Positions 54,721 through 63,816 of a stretch of 64,000 nt of DNA are shown here, piece by piece. The stretch lies in contig CAZAJF010000020.1 of the NCBI GenBank assembly GCA_964485395.1, positions 14,365 through 78,364 of the forward strand, read 5' to 3'. The DNA comes from JANNSO01 sp964485395. GTDB taxonomy: Bacteria > Spirochaetota > Spirochaetia > Treponematales > UBA12059. Every line of letters begins with the position of its first letter. Positions within the stretch are counted from its first letter, which is position 1. The notes under the pieces are model-generated. The model ran no database searches and was not told the origin of the DNA. It saw only the letters and a list, made by a program, of their open reading frames with translations. The position numbers and the translations under genes are program-made.

Positions 54721-55695
54721 ATGCGCATACTCATACTCGGCGGCAGCCATTTGATAGGCAGGCATATCGCGGAAACATTATTTTACGCGGGCAACGTCGT
54801 AACGGTCTTTAACCGGGGTGTTTCCGCCGACGAGCTGCCCGAGGGAATCGAGCGCCTGAGGGGAGACCGCGACAAAGGGATCGAAGGGCTACAAAGCCTG
54901 GACGGCCGCACGTGGGATGCCTGCGTGGACGTCAGCGGCTACACCGCGCTGCAGGTCCGGGCCAGCGCGGAAAAACTCCGCTCCCGGGTATCGCGCTATG
55001 TTTTTATAAGCGCAGTCAAGGCCTATGGCGCTCCCGAAATCCATCCGGTCTTGGAATCGCATCCCCTGATGAACCCGGCAGCGGAAGACGTGACCGAAAT
55101 TACCGACGAGACCTACGGTGCCCTTAAAGTCCGCTGTGAGCGGATCGTGCGGGACTTGTATGCGGAGCGCTGCACCATCCTCCGGCCGCAGGTCGCGGCC
55201 GGACCCTACGACAATAGCGGCCGCTATTCATATTGGCTTTCCCGGGCCATGGCGGGTACGCGGATGATGGCGCCCGGCGACGGATCGGACCACCTGCAGC
55301 TTATCGACGCGCGGGACATCGCCAGGTTCGTGATGACGATCCTGGAAAAATCCATAAACGGTATTTTTAACATGGCGGGTCCGCGCTTTACCTGGGCTGA
55401 ATTCATGCGCGTCATCGGGGCAGGCGATATCGTCTGGGTTCCGGCCGAAATTATCGAGGCCGAAGGTCTTGCCTTTTACGAGCTGCCTTTGTATCGACCG
55501 GAACGCTACCCGCGCTGCGCCTTGGGATCGGCAAGCCTCATGGACGTAAGCAGCGGACTCGCGCAAAAGGCCGGCCTCACGCTCACGGCCCCGGCGGATA
55601 CCGCGGGAGCCATGAGGGAATGGATGCGTGGCCGCAATTTCCCCGTCATGCTTACGGCAGAAAAGGAAAAGCGGCTGATCGATCTCGTCAGTTGA
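54721..55695 (+). CDS. NAD-dependent epimerase/dehydratase family protein (extended SDR)
   Basis: 324 aa from ATG 54721 (MRILILGGSHLIGRHI). The Rossmann motif GGSHLIG is the extended-SDR form of GxxGxxG, and ETYGALKVRCERIV contains the catalytic YxxxK as Y-G-A-L-K. RYVFISAVKAYG is the strand-5 region, DHLQLIDARDIARF the domain-closing motif. It resembles isoflavone-reductase or RNA-binding CSP41-type SDRs rather than classic sugar epimerases. Substrate is unknown. An earlier ATG at 54713 is in a different frame. It is convergent with the DUF1846 gene, overlapping by 8 bases. Confidence 0.9.
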   Translation: MRILILGGSHLIGRHIAETLFYAGNVVTVFNRGVSADELPEGIERLRGDRDKGIEGLQSLDGRTWDACVDVSGYTALQVRASAEKLRSRVSRYVFISAVKAYGAPEIHPVLESHPLMNPAAEDVTEITDETYGALKVRCERIVRDLYAERCTILRPQVAAGPYDNSGRYSYWLSRAMAGTRMMAPGDGSDHLQLIDARDIARFVMTILEKSINGIFNMAGPRFTWAEFMRVIGAGDIVWVPAEIIEAEGLAFYELPLYRPERYPRCALGSASLMDVSSGLAQKAGLTLTAPADTAGAMREWMRGRNFPVMLTAEKEKRLIDLVS

Positions 55696-57223
55696 TGAAC
55701 AGGTTCTTGCTGGAAAAATTGGGATCGCTGGTCATGTTCACGCCCAGCCTGCGAAGCCCCGCTTCGTCGCCCGGCGTGGAAATATGGGTGACGTGGACTT
55801 CGCAGTTGCGCAGGTCCTTCAGCTTTTCCATGGCCATCTGGGCCGTGGGATTCGTGGCGGCGGAAATCGCCAGCGCTATCAGGGCTTCCTCGAGATCCAG
55901 GCTGATGGCCTTGGCATCCAGGATTTCCTTCTTCATGTTTCGGATGGAATCGAGGATGGTCGGCGACAGGAGATGGAGCTGATCGGGAATGTTCGCCAGT
56001 TTCTTGATGGCATTGAACACGAGGCTGGACGTGGCGTGCATGGTGGGGGAATTTTTTCCCGTAACGATGCTGCCGTCCAGAAGCTCCAGCGCCGCGCCGC
56101 AGTAAATGCCGTCGTTGCCCTTTAATGTCTGGTTTTCGGCGTCCATGGCGGCCTTGCGCGCGGCCGCGACCACGGGTCGCTCGTCCAGCTTGATGCCCAT
56201 TTCTTCCATTATAAGCTGCGAGTGCTCAACGGTGTCCTTGCTTACGAATCCCATGGCGTATTCGCATGAGTAGCGGAAGCAGCGGCGGATGACTTCCTGC
56301 CTGGACGCCGCCTGCACCACCTCGTCATTGATGATGCCGAAGCCGGCGCAGTTAACGCCCATGTCTGTCGGTGATTTATAAATGGCGGCCTCGCCGGTAA
56401 TGCGCTCCAGGATGCGCCGGAGCACCGGGAATACCTCGACGTCGCGGTTGTAGTTGATGGCGGTCTTGCCGTAGGCGTCGAGGTGGAACGGGTCGATCAG
56501 GTTAAAATCCTTGAGATCGGCGGTGGCGGCCTCGTAGGCTATGTTGACCGGGTGCTTCAGGGGAATGTTCCAGATGGGAAAAGTCTCGAACTTGGCATAG
56601 CCGGATTTATGCCCCTGGCGATAATCGTGGTACAGCTGAGAAAGGCAGGTGGCAAGTTTGCCGCTGCCCGGTCCGGGCCCGGTAACCACGACGAGCGGTT
56701 TGTCGGTTTCTATATAGGAATTGGCGCCGTAGCCTTCGTCCGAAACGATGGTATCCACGTCGGTGGGGTAACCGTTGGTAAAGCGGTGGGTGTACACCTT
56801 GACGCCGCGTCGCTCCAGCTTGTTCTTGAATATCTTGGCCGCCGCCTGCTCTTCGTACCGCGTTATCACCACGGCCTTGATCTCCAGGCCCCAGCCCCGA
56901 AAATCGTCGATCTGCTTAAGCACGTCGGTGTCGTAGGTGATGCCGAAATCGGCGCGTATTTTCTTGCGCTCGATATCGCCGGCGTAGATGCACATGATGA
57001 TGTCGGCGCGTTCCTTGAGCATCTGCAGGAGATGCATCTTCACGTTCGGGTCGAACCCGGGCAGGATTCTCGCGGCATGAAGGTCGAACATGATCTTGCC
57101 GCCGAATTCCAGGTACAGCTTTCCGTCGAATTTCTTGACCCGCTCGAAAATATGGTTTGCCTGCATTTCAAGATATTTTGCGTTGTCGAAACCGAGACCC
57201 CGATACGATGGCTGCGTGCTCAT
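55688..57223 (-). CDS. DUF1846 family protein
   Basis: 511 aa, full family length. It opens GLGFDNAKYLEMQANHIFERV, contains the Walker-like GPGPGSGKLATCLSQLYHD near residue 185, and has TDMGVNCAGFGI further on. Structures of the family show a P-loop-like nucleotide-binding fold, but no function has been proven; it is common in gut and oral anaerobes. It is preceded by a clear promoter at 57329-57357. The family call is confident. Confidence 0.93.
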   Translation of the reverse strand: MSTQPSYRGLGFDNAKYLEMQANHIFERVKKFDGKLYLEFGGKIMFDLHAARILPGFDPNVKMHLLQMLKERADIIMCIYAGDIERKKIRADFGITYDTDVLKQIDDFRGWGLEIKAVVITRYEEQAAAKIFKNKLERRGVKVYTHRFTNGYPTDVDTIVSDEGYGANSYIETDKPLVVVTGPGPGSGKLATCLSQLYHDYRQGHKSGYAKFETFPIWNIPLKHPVNIAYEAATADLKDFNLIDPFHLDAYGKTAINYNRDVEVFPVLRRILERITGEAAIYKSPTDMGVNCAGFGIINDEVVQAASRQEVIRRCFRYSCEYAMGFVSKDTVEHSQLIMEEMGIKLDERPVVAAARKAAMDAENQTLKGNDGIYCGAALELLDGSIVTGKNSPTMHATSSLVFNAIKKLANIPDQLHLLSPTILDSIRNMKKEILDAKAISLDLEEALIALAISAATNPTAQMAMEKLKDLRNCEVHVTHISTPGDEAGLRRLGVNMTSDPNFSSKNLFIN

Positions 57224-57328
57224 GGTTGCTCCTTATGAATCAGGCGATACAATACGAAAACGCAATCCGCATGACGGACTGCATCGGGTACCGAGGAAAA
57301 CATGGGAGTTTTTCGGGGTGCCCTTACA

Positions 57329-57357
57329 TATTTACAGCAGAAGCGAAGCGCTGTCAA
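57329..57357 (-). promoter_or_regulatory. Sigma-70-type promoter of the DUF1846 gene
   Basis: Minus strand: TTGACA (57352-57357, perfect), 17-base spacer, TAAATA (57329-57334). The start falls near 57322, about 100 bases before the ATG. It is divergent from the znu-type promoter only 26 bases away. Confidence 0.65.
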
Positions 57358-57382
57358 GTAAGTATATTCCGAGCATCCTCAT

Positions 57383-57411
57383 TTGACCGGCGGCAGGAAT
57401 ACGGATATACT
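57383..57411 (+). promoter_or_regulatory. Sigma-70-type promoter of the metal ABC transporter operon
   Basis: TTGACC (57383-57388), 17-base spacer, TATACT (57406-57411), each 5 of 6 consensus. The start falls near 57418, giving a leader of about 107 bases. Confidence 0.7.
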
Positions 57412-57420
57412 TGTTTCAAT

Positions 57421-57500
57421 CCGGCAGAAGCCGGGATGGATGGCCAGAAGGCCTTTTTTCGTGGGGCTTTGCCGTCACGTCCCGTCGGCCTTGAAGGCCG
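57421..57500 (+). promoter_or_regulatory. Hairpin-rich leader of the metal transporter operon, possible attenuator
   Basis: Just after the promoter come CCGGC-AGAA-GCCGG (57421-57434), then GGCC-AGAA-GGCC (57442-57453) followed by six T (57454-57459), a short intrinsic-terminator shape. Further on, CGGCC-TTGAA-GGCCG (57486-57500) forms another hairpin. AAGGCC at 57448-57453 can instead pair with GGCCTT at 57487-57492, opening the terminator. It matches no riboswitch class that I know. Confidence 0.45.
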
Positions 57501-57524
57501 GAATCCAATCTCTCCGGAAAAACC

Positions 57525-58286
57525 ATGAACCTGAAATATCGACGCGTATTTTTTCTCCTATTCACGGCCGCCGCCTTGGCGCTGCCTGCCCAAACCCCGG
57601 CCAAGGAGCCGCTCGTAGTGGCATCCACCTCCTGGACGGCTGCCATCGCCCGCGCCGCGGGGGCGCGCGACATCGTCGTCATTGCCCCGTTCAGCCTCCA
57701 GCATCCCGCGGAGTACGAAATAAAGCCCTCCGACCTCGAGGCGGTCGCCAAGGCCGATCTCGTGGTCCATGCCGGTTATGAAAAATTCGCGCAAAGGCTT
57801 GCCCAGGCCGCCGGGGTATCGACCAAGAAGGTGGTCCAGCTTTATACCGACAATCCGCCTCCCGTCTTCAGGGAACAGGCGGAAAAGCTCGCGGCGCTGC
57901 TCGGAACCCAGGACCGATTCAGGGCCTGGGCCTCGGCTTTCGACGCGCAGGTGGAAACCATGAGGAGGAAGGTCATGTCCGCCTACCCCGGGCGAAAGGC
58001 CGTGGTTCACCGCTTCCTCGCGGAACAGGCGAAATGGTGGGGTTTCGAGGTGATAGGAACTTTCGGCCCCGGCGAGCTGTCGCCGCAGGCGCTTCTCGCC
58101 CTCGTGCAAAGCAAGCCTGACCTCGTGATAGACAATTGGCACAACGTCTCCGGAACCGCGATCGCGGAAGCTGTACGCTGCCCCTATGCGGCGTTGATTA
58201 ATTTTCCCGGCAAGGACAAAACCGCCACCATCGAGGATGTATTCGCCTATAACGAAAAACTCTTCCTGGACGCGGCGAAACCCTGA
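57525..58286 (+). CDS. Metal ABC transporter substrate-binding protein (ZnuA/TroA family)
   Basis: 253 aa. A signal peptide (KYRRVFFLLFTAAALALPAQ) is followed by the cluster A-1 fold: KEPLVVASTSWTAAIARAAG, then HPAEYEIKPSDLEAVAKADLVVHAGYEKF. Likely metal ligands are the His in HPAEYE, the His in VVHAGYE and the late Glu/Asp, but the classic four-ligand set of TroA is not complete and the His-rich loop is missing. Zinc, manganese or iron are possible. It is short for the family. It is the first gene of a three-gene operon; its TGA overlaps the ATG of the ATPase gene. Confidence 0.85.
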   Translation: MNLKYRRVFFLLFTAAALALPAQTPAKEPLVVASTSWTAAIARAAGARDIVVIAPFSLQHPAEYEIKPSDLEAVAKADLVVHAGYEKFAQRLAQAAGVSTKKVVQLYTDNPPPVFREQAEKLAALLGTQDRFRAWASAFDAQVETMRRKVMSAYPGRKAVVHRFLAEQAKWWGFEVIGTFGPGELSPQALLALVQSKPDLVIDNWHNVSGTAIAEAVRCPYAALINFPGKDKTATIEDVFAYNEKLFLDAAKP

Positions 58287-59020
58287 TGGACGGCCAGGCC
58301 GATCTTATCGGCTGCTCGCTCCTGGAGATCGGCTATCCGGGCAGGGCGGTAGCAGGAGGAATCACCGGAAGCTGGACGGCAGGCACGGGGGCCTTGGCCT
58401 TGACCGGGGCCAACGGCTCCGGTAAAAGCACGTTTCTTAAAACATGTCTGGGACTTTTAAAACCCCGCGACGGGGAATTGCGAATACTGGGAAATACGGC
58501 GGCCGCGTCCACCGCCGACAGAGCCTTCAGGCATACGCTGCAATGCGTCGGCTGGGTACCGCAGCAGCGGGCGCCGGGAGGTTTGCGCCTGAAAGTCAGG
58601 GAACTGGCGGCTATGGGCCTCTGGGCACGCCGCCGTCCGCGCGTCGGCCCGGGATCGAACGGCGCCGAGGAAGATACGCTGGCCGTCGAGGAAGCCTTGC
58701 GCGCCTGCGGAATTTCCGAGCTTGCGGACCGCGCCGTGCAGGAACTGTCGGGCGGGCAATACCAGCGCGCATCGATAGCGCGTGCCCTTGCGGGCAAGCC
58801 CCGGATGCTGCTCCTGGACGAGCCTACGGCCTTTCTGGACCGCGACAGCCGCAAGAGCATACTCGAGCTTCTCGCCGAAATTACGGAGCTCGGCGGACCT
58901 TCGGTGGCGCTCGTTTCCCACGATCCCGAATTGATCGCGCTCTGCGGGCGTTTCTGGCTTTTCGAGGAAAACGCCATGGTCGTCGTGGACAGGCAGAAGG
59001 CGTTGAAACTGTGCTCATGA
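58286..59020 (+). CDS. Metal ABC transporter ATP-binding protein (ZnuC type)
   Basis: 244 aa. Walker A TGANGSGKST near residue 40, Q-loop WVPQQRAP, signature LSGGQYQRASIARAL, Walker B MLLLDEPTAFLD and the switch His in LVSHD are all present. It energises import by the following permease. Its start overlaps the binding-protein stop (TGATG) and its stop overlaps the permease start (ATGA). Confidence 0.93.
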   Translation: MDGQADLIGCSLLEIGYPGRAVAGGITGSWTAGTGALALTGANGSGKSTFLKTCLGLLKPRDGELRILGNTAAASTADRAFRHTLQCVGWVPQQRAPGGLRLKVRELAAMGLWARRRPRVGPGSNGAEEDTLAVEEALRACGISELADRAVQELSGGQYQRASIARALAGKPRMLLLDEPTAFLDRDSRKSILELLAEITELGGPSVALVSHDPELIALCGRFWLFEENAMVVVDRQKALKLCS

Positions 59021-59865
59021 ATATTTTCGCCATACCGGCTTTTTCCCGGGCTTTGTTGGCGCTCATCGCCTCGGGGCTCGCCTTTCCCGCCATCGGCACC
59101 ATTATCCTGGGCCTTGAAATGATACCGGCGCGTTTCGCGGTGATGCACGTCGCGCTGCTCGGCGCCGCCGTAGGCATGCTTCTGGGCATCGACCTGACGC
59201 TGGCCGCGCTGCTCGCATCGCTGCTGGCCGCCGTTCTCGTGGCCAGGCTCGGGGAGTCTTCGCGCGCGCGCGGCGCCTCCGACGTCGGATCCTCCGCGGG
59301 AGGGGCGCTCGGGTTAGTGATGATAGTATCACTGGCGCTCGCCTTCATACTGTTCTACAAGACGGACGTAAACGCCATCGAGGCTTTCTCTATATTCTGG
59401 GGCAATATCCTCGCGCTGGACAAATCGGAATTGATCCTCGTGGCCTGCGCCGCGATCGTCATCCCCGGGCTCCTGCTGGTCTTCCTCAAGCCGGTCATGG
59501 CCGTGCTCTACGACCGCGAGCTCGCCGCGGCCTCGGGCCATCCGGCCAGGCTGGTCTACTACGGCCTCGTCGTCGCGGCTTGCCTGGGCATCGGCATCGC
59601 CATGCGCCTTACCGGCGCGCTCCTCGCGGACGCCACCACGCTGCTGCCGGCCCTCGCCGCCAGAAACCTGAAGAAAAGCTTCCCCGCCACGCTGCTCCTT
59701 GGAGCCTGCTTCGGGCTGGCCTCGAACCTGGGCGGTTTCGCGCTCGCCCTGGCCTGGGACATACCGATCAGTCCGGGCATCATCCTGGTGGGAGCGATGT
59801 TTACAGCCTTGACCGCCTTAAAGGGCAGGTATCGCCGAAAACCCTCCGATCGAGGGTTTCTGTAA
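59017..59865 (+). CDS. Metal ABC transporter permease (ZnuB/TroC type)
   Basis: 282 aa from ATG 59017, which overlaps the ATPase stop; the frame is open further upstream, but that is the ATPase gene read in another frame. It has about eight hydrophobic segments, with GLEMIPARFAVMHVALLGAAVGMLLG near the start and LVYYGLVVAACLGIGIAMRLTGALLADATTLLPALAAR in the second half, as in ABC-3 family permeases. With the two genes before it, it forms a complete high-affinity metal importer. Confidence 0.92.
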   Translation: MNIFAIPAFSRALLALIASGLAFPAIGTIILGLEMIPARFAVMHVALLGAAVGMLLGIDLTLAALLASLLAAVLVARLGESSRARGASDVGSSAGGALGLVMIVSLALAFILFYKTDVNAIEAFSIFWGNILALDKSELILVACAAIVIPGLLLVFLKPVMAVLYDRELAAASGHPARLVYYGLVVAACLGIGIAMRLTGALLADATTLLPALAARNLKKSFPATLLLGACFGLASNLGGFALALAWDIPISPGIILVGAMFTALTALKGRYRRKPSDRGFL

Positions 59866-59893
59866 ATATTCGCAAGGCCGTCGGGCTGGCCGT

Positions 59894-61570
59894 TCATTCG
59901 CGCTCCGTCTCGAACCCGCCCTCTGAAGTTATAGCCATATAACCACCGGTCACATTGAGGACCTTGTCGAAGCCGTTCTGCCTAAGGATGCGAAGCACCA
60001 AATGCGCGCGAAAACCCGAGCGGCAGTGTATATGAATCGTGCAGTCCCTGGGCAGCTTGGAAAGCTCGAAGCGAATATCGTCGACGGGAACGTTCACCGC
60101 GCCTGAGAGGTGGCCCGAAGCGTATTCGCCGGGATTGCGCACGTCCAGTACGTACGCCGGCCTGCCCGCCTGCCTGCCGGCGGCTATGGCAGCCTTGAGC
60201 TCCGCGGCCGTCTCGAGCGGGCTGTAGCCGGAAACGTCGTTTTGCCCTATGAAGGCGGCGAGATTCACCGGGTCGTTTGCGGACGAGTACGGCGGCGCGT
60301 AGGAAAGGTCGATTTCCGCCAGATCGTCGAGGGTCATCCTTCCGTGAAGCGCGACCGCCAGCACGTCGATCCGTTTTTCGACGCCTTGCCCGCCGAATGC
60401 CTGGGCCCCGAGCAGGCGTGAATTTTTTTTGTCATAAACGATCTTGAGCGCCATCTCCGTCGAGCCCGGGTAATACGTCGCGTGGTTATCCTTGTACAGC
60501 ACGGCGGAACCGACGTTGAACCCCAGCTCCCTGGCGGTCTTTTCGGTGAGTCCCGTGGACGCCGCGGTGGCGTCGAAAGCCTTGAAGACGCTCGTACCCA
60601 GCGCCCCCGAGTATTTCATGGATCCTCCGAGGGCATTCGTCGCGGCGATCCTTCCCTGGCGGTTGGCCGGTCCAGCCAGCGGAACCCGCACTTTCCTGCC
60701 CGACACCTTGTTGAGTATTTCCGCCATGTCGCCGGCGGCATAGATATCCGGGTCGCCGGTACGGAGAAACTCATCCACCTCGAGGCCGCCCGAAGGCCCT
60801 GTCGCAAGCCCAGCCGATTTGGCGAGGACAAGTTCGGGCCGTACACCTATGGAAAGCAAAACAATGCCGGCGGGCACTCTCGTGCCGTCGGTCAATTCAA
60901 TTTCCGCGCTTTGCCCGTGGACGGCCTTGAGCCCAGCGCCCGTCAGGACGCGTACGCCTTTCTCTTCGAACTTGGCCGCGATCATCGAGCCGAACTCGGG
61001 ATCCATTACCGACATGATGCGGGGCATCAGTTCCACCACCGTCGTGCTCAAGCCCCGGGCATGGAAAGCCTCTGCCATCTCCAGTCCAATAAAGCCGCCG
61101 CCCACGACCACCGCGGATTTGGGAATGCCGGTTTTCATGTAGGCGGAGATCGCATCCATGTCCGGAATCGTCCAGAGCTTGAATACATTGGGCGAATCCA
61201 CTCCGGGAATAGGAGGCACCACGGGATTCCCGCCTTGCGCAAGTATCAGTTTATCGTAATCCAGCCATCGCTCGCCATCAGCCCCGGAAATCTTGACTCG
61301 CTTGCCCGAGCGGTCTATTTCCACGGCTTCGGTATTAACCAGTACCGTAACGCCATAGCGGCTCTCAAAGCCCTCGGGCGTCTGGAGAATCAGCTTGGAA
61401 CGCTTCTGGATGTCACCGGAAATAAAATACGGCAAGCCGCAATTGGCGAAGGAAACATACGGGCCCCGCTCCACCACGGTTATTTCCGATTCCTCGGAGA
61501 TACGCCTGGCCCTCGCGGCCGCGGTGGCTCCCGCCGCGACGCCGCCGATAATCACTATTTTTTTTCCCAT
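59894..61570 (-). CDS. CoA-disulfide reductase-type FAD enzyme with C-terminal rhodanese domain
   Basis: 558 aa. The FAD Rossmann motif IIGGVAAGATAAARARR is followed by SFANCGLPYF with the single active Cys near residue 44, the mark of CoA-disulfide reductases. The NAD(P)H motif VVGGGFIGLEMAEAF lies near residue 160. The C-terminal rhodanese domain (about 455-550) has its catalytic Cys in IHCRSGFRAH near 520. The combination matches CoADR-RHD enzymes that reduce CoA persulfide or polysulfide, protecting anaerobes from oxidants and sulfur. It is cytosolic. No partner gene is adjacent, and its 3' end faces the metal transporter operon. Confidence 0.93.
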   Translation of the reverse strand: MGKKIVIIGGVAAGATAAARARRISEESEITVVERGPYVSFANCGLPYFISGDIQKRSKLILQTPEGFESRYGVTVLVNTEAVEIDRSGKRVKISGADGERWLDYDKLILAQGGNPVVPPIPGVDSPNVFKLWTIPDMDAISAYMKTGIPKSAVVVGGGFIGLEMAEAFHARGLSTTVVELMPRIMSVMDPEFGSMIAAKFEEKGVRVLTGAGLKAVHGQSAEIELTDGTRVPAGIVLLSIGVRPELVLAKSAGLATGPSGGLEVDEFLRTGDPDIYAAGDMAEILNKVSGRKVRVPLAGPANRQGRIAATNALGGSMKYSGALGTSVFKAFDATAASTGLTEKTARELGFNVGSAVLYKDNHATYYPGSTEMALKIVYDKKNSRLLGAQAFGGQGVEKRIDVLAVALHGRMTLDDLAEIDLSYAPPYSSANDPVNLAAFIGQNDVSGYSPLETAAELKAAIAAGRQAGRPAYVLDVRNPGEYASGHLSGAVNVPVDDIRFELSKLPRDCTIHIHCRSGFRAHLVLRILRQNGFDKVLNVTGGYMAITSEGGFETERE

Positions 61571-61740
61571 GATGAGTCCTCCGATAAAAAAATTCCTTTA
61601 TCAACTGTAAGCAGGACAGGTAGCGGAGTCAAGTTTATTCGTACAGTCCAAATCTTGTGCTCACATCAGCGACTTCTCGGCAGCGCCGAAAAAATAAAAA
61701 TCCTCTTTAAAAAACCTTAAAGATAGACCATACTTGACTC

Positions 61741-63798
61741 ATGAAAACACGATACCCGGCATTGCGCGTCACGCTGCATTCGGTTGTGATGATACTCGTC
61801 GTTTATCTTTTGCTGCAGACCGTCAATTATCTGCGCGACAACATGATCTTCGGCATAAAAGATCTCGGCAATCTCCTGCCCACGGTTTGGGGTTTCGTCG
61901 GCCCCACGGTGATTCCACCCTGCCTGATTTTTGGCACGATAATCTTTTTCCTGGCTTTGCCGCTCCAACGTGCGCAAAAAAAAATGGACGCCGGGCAAAC
62001 GCTTTCGGCAGAGGAAATAGAGAGCACCAGAAAAAGACTCATAGCCTTCCCTTATTACATTCTATCGATGAATCTAGTCGGCTTCGCCCTCGGATACGTT
62101 CTTTCGCTGGGCCTGCAAAGACGTTTCGGAGACCTCCTCATTATGGAAGGCATCGTAATCATGACTTCCAACATCAGCGGCGGCTATGTGTACGCAAGCG
62201 CGCAAACAGCCCTGAATAACATGGTTTTCGGGAGGCTTCGCGATCAATTGGGCATCCAGGAAATCGGAACCCGCAAGCGCGAGATGCGCAGTTCTCTCAG
62301 GCAGGCCATACTTACGGCTGCCTTGCTTTACTACGCGCTTTCCTTCATACAATACCAAACCCACGATTTTGCCACCGCCAAGACAATCGAAACAGAAGTA
62401 CTTACGGGACTCGTCAACGGAACCATTACGGCAGAGGATTCGGGAAAAGCCTATAGAACCATTCTTCAGGGACGATATCACCGCTTTTCAACGAGGGTTG
62501 GACTGGACGTAGCGACCGTCGCCCTACCTTGGGAAAGAAAAGACTCGCTTTCCCAGCTCCAGGAACGAATAACGATCATTTTGTTTTTCTTCATTTTCTT
62601 TATAACGGTGGGGATACAATTAACCGCGTCGTTCGAGGCGCGAGACCAGATCGACACCTTGAAAAGGCGCATCAAAGACGTTGTCACCGGAGGCGGCGAC
62701 CTGAAACTCAGGCTCAACCTCAGGGCGATGGACGATATCGGGGAGCTCTCCGAAAACATAAACCGCTTACTGGATCTATTCCAGGGTATCGTTTCAAGAA
62801 TAGGAAACGCCGCCGGACAGACTCGACACGGCGCGGATTCCATAGCATCGGTAATCGAGACGTCCAAAACTGTCTCCAAGAAAACGGGCGAGGCAGTGCT
62901 GCAACTGCGGGAAGACCTGGAAAAACAAGCCGCCGAATCCAAAAAACTTCTCGGCGTACTGGATTCCTTCCAGAAAAACTTCAAGAAAGTGGATGAAGCC
63001 GTAGAATCCCAAAACAATTTCGTCAGCGAGACTTCCGCCGCCATGGAAGAAATGCGTTCCAACATCGAAGGGGTCGAAGGAATAGCGTCAAATTCCAGGC
63101 AGCTTTCCGAGACTCTGGCAAAGCAAGGAGAAGAAGGCGGCAGATCCGCGGTTGAAACTTCCAAAGCCATCAACGAAATCGACGAAGCCTCAAAAAAAGT
63201 CCTTGAAGTATTGGGTTCCCTCAATAAGATCGCCGCAAGCATTAATTTACTTGCCATGAACGCCGCGATAGAAGCTGCGCATGCCGGCTCGTCCGGCCTG
63301 GGCTTCGCGGTGGTAGCGGACGAAGTGCGCAAGCTGGCCGGGATCGCCAGCGACCTCACGAAAAACATAAAAGGCTTGATTGGCGAGATGAGCAGCCGCG
63401 TACGCACGGGCGTGACACGTTCAAAGCAGACAGGCGAGATTCTGGGAACCTTGGTTCATGGACTCGGCGAAGCCTCCGCCCTCTCCGCGCAAATTGCCGG
63501 CGCAATGAAGGAACAGAGCGCGGGCACAAGGGGAGTCGTGGAATCCGTCATCCAGGTGGTGGAAACCTCGCGATCGGTCAGCGGCCTCATGGGTGAGCAG
63601 AATTCGCACTTGCACAGCATGGGCACCGCGCTCAACGAAACCTGCACGCGGCTTGAATCGCTGGCGAACGGCTCGCAGACGCAAATTCAAAACGTGCAGG
63701 CCCTTGAAGCTTCGTTCCTGGCGGTGACCGGCGAGGTGGAAAAAAATCTCGCTTCGGTGGAAAAACTCACCACCGAGATCGACCGCTTCAAGACCTGA
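61741..63798 (+). CDS. Methyl-accepting chemotaxis protein
   Basis: 685 aa. It has several membrane segments (about 9-30, 45-75, 98-120, 135-155, 186-204 and 278-296), then HAMP around 300-350, and a long coiled-coil methyl-acceptor region. The signalling tip LLAMNAAIEAAHAGSSGLGFAVVADEVRKLA starts near residue 501. Unlike usual receptors, the sensing part is mostly membrane helices with a modest outer domain, a build seen in treponemal receptors. It transmits to CheA/CheW, whose genes are not here. It is monocistronic; a TCTTTAA/TTAAAGA hairpin lies about 30 bases before the start. Confidence 0.95.
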   Translation: MKTRYPALRVTLHSVVMILVVYLLLQTVNYLRDNMIFGIKDLGNLLPTVWGFVGPTVIPPCLIFGTIIFFLALPLQRAQKKMDAGQTLSAEEIESTRKRLIAFPYYILSMNLVGFALGYVLSLGLQRRFGDLLIMEGIVIMTSNISGGYVYASAQTALNNMVFGRLRDQLGIQEIGTRKREMRSSLRQAILTAALLYYALSFIQYQTHDFATAKTIETEVLTGLVNGTITAEDSGKAYRTILQGRYHRFSTRVGLDVATVALPWERKDSLSQLQERITIILFFFIFFITVGIQLTASFEARDQIDTLKRRIKDVVTGGGDLKLRLNLRAMDDIGELSENINRLLDLFQGIVSRIGNAAGQTRHGADSIASVIETSKTVSKKTGEAVLQLREDLEKQAAESKKLLGVLDSFQKNFKKVDEAVESQNNFVSETSAAMEEMRSNIEGVEGIASNSRQLSETLAKQGEEGGRSAVETSKAINEIDEASKKVLEVLGSLNKIAASINLLAMNAAIEAAHAGSSGLGFAVVADEVRKLAGIASDLTKNIKGLIGEMSSRVRTGVTRSKQTGEILGTLVHGLGEASALSAQIAGAMKEQSAGTRGVVESVIQVVETSRSVSGLMGEQNSHLHSMGTALNETCTRLESLANGSQTQIQNVQALEASFLAVTGEVEKNLASVEKLTTEIDRFKT

Positions 63799-63816
63799 TG
63801 GGGAACCCCGGATCGA

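Noticed and set aside
58444..59016. N-terminal extension of the permease frame
   Set aside because: It overlaps the ATPase gene completely in another frame; the permease starts at ATG 59017 with a 4-base overlap.
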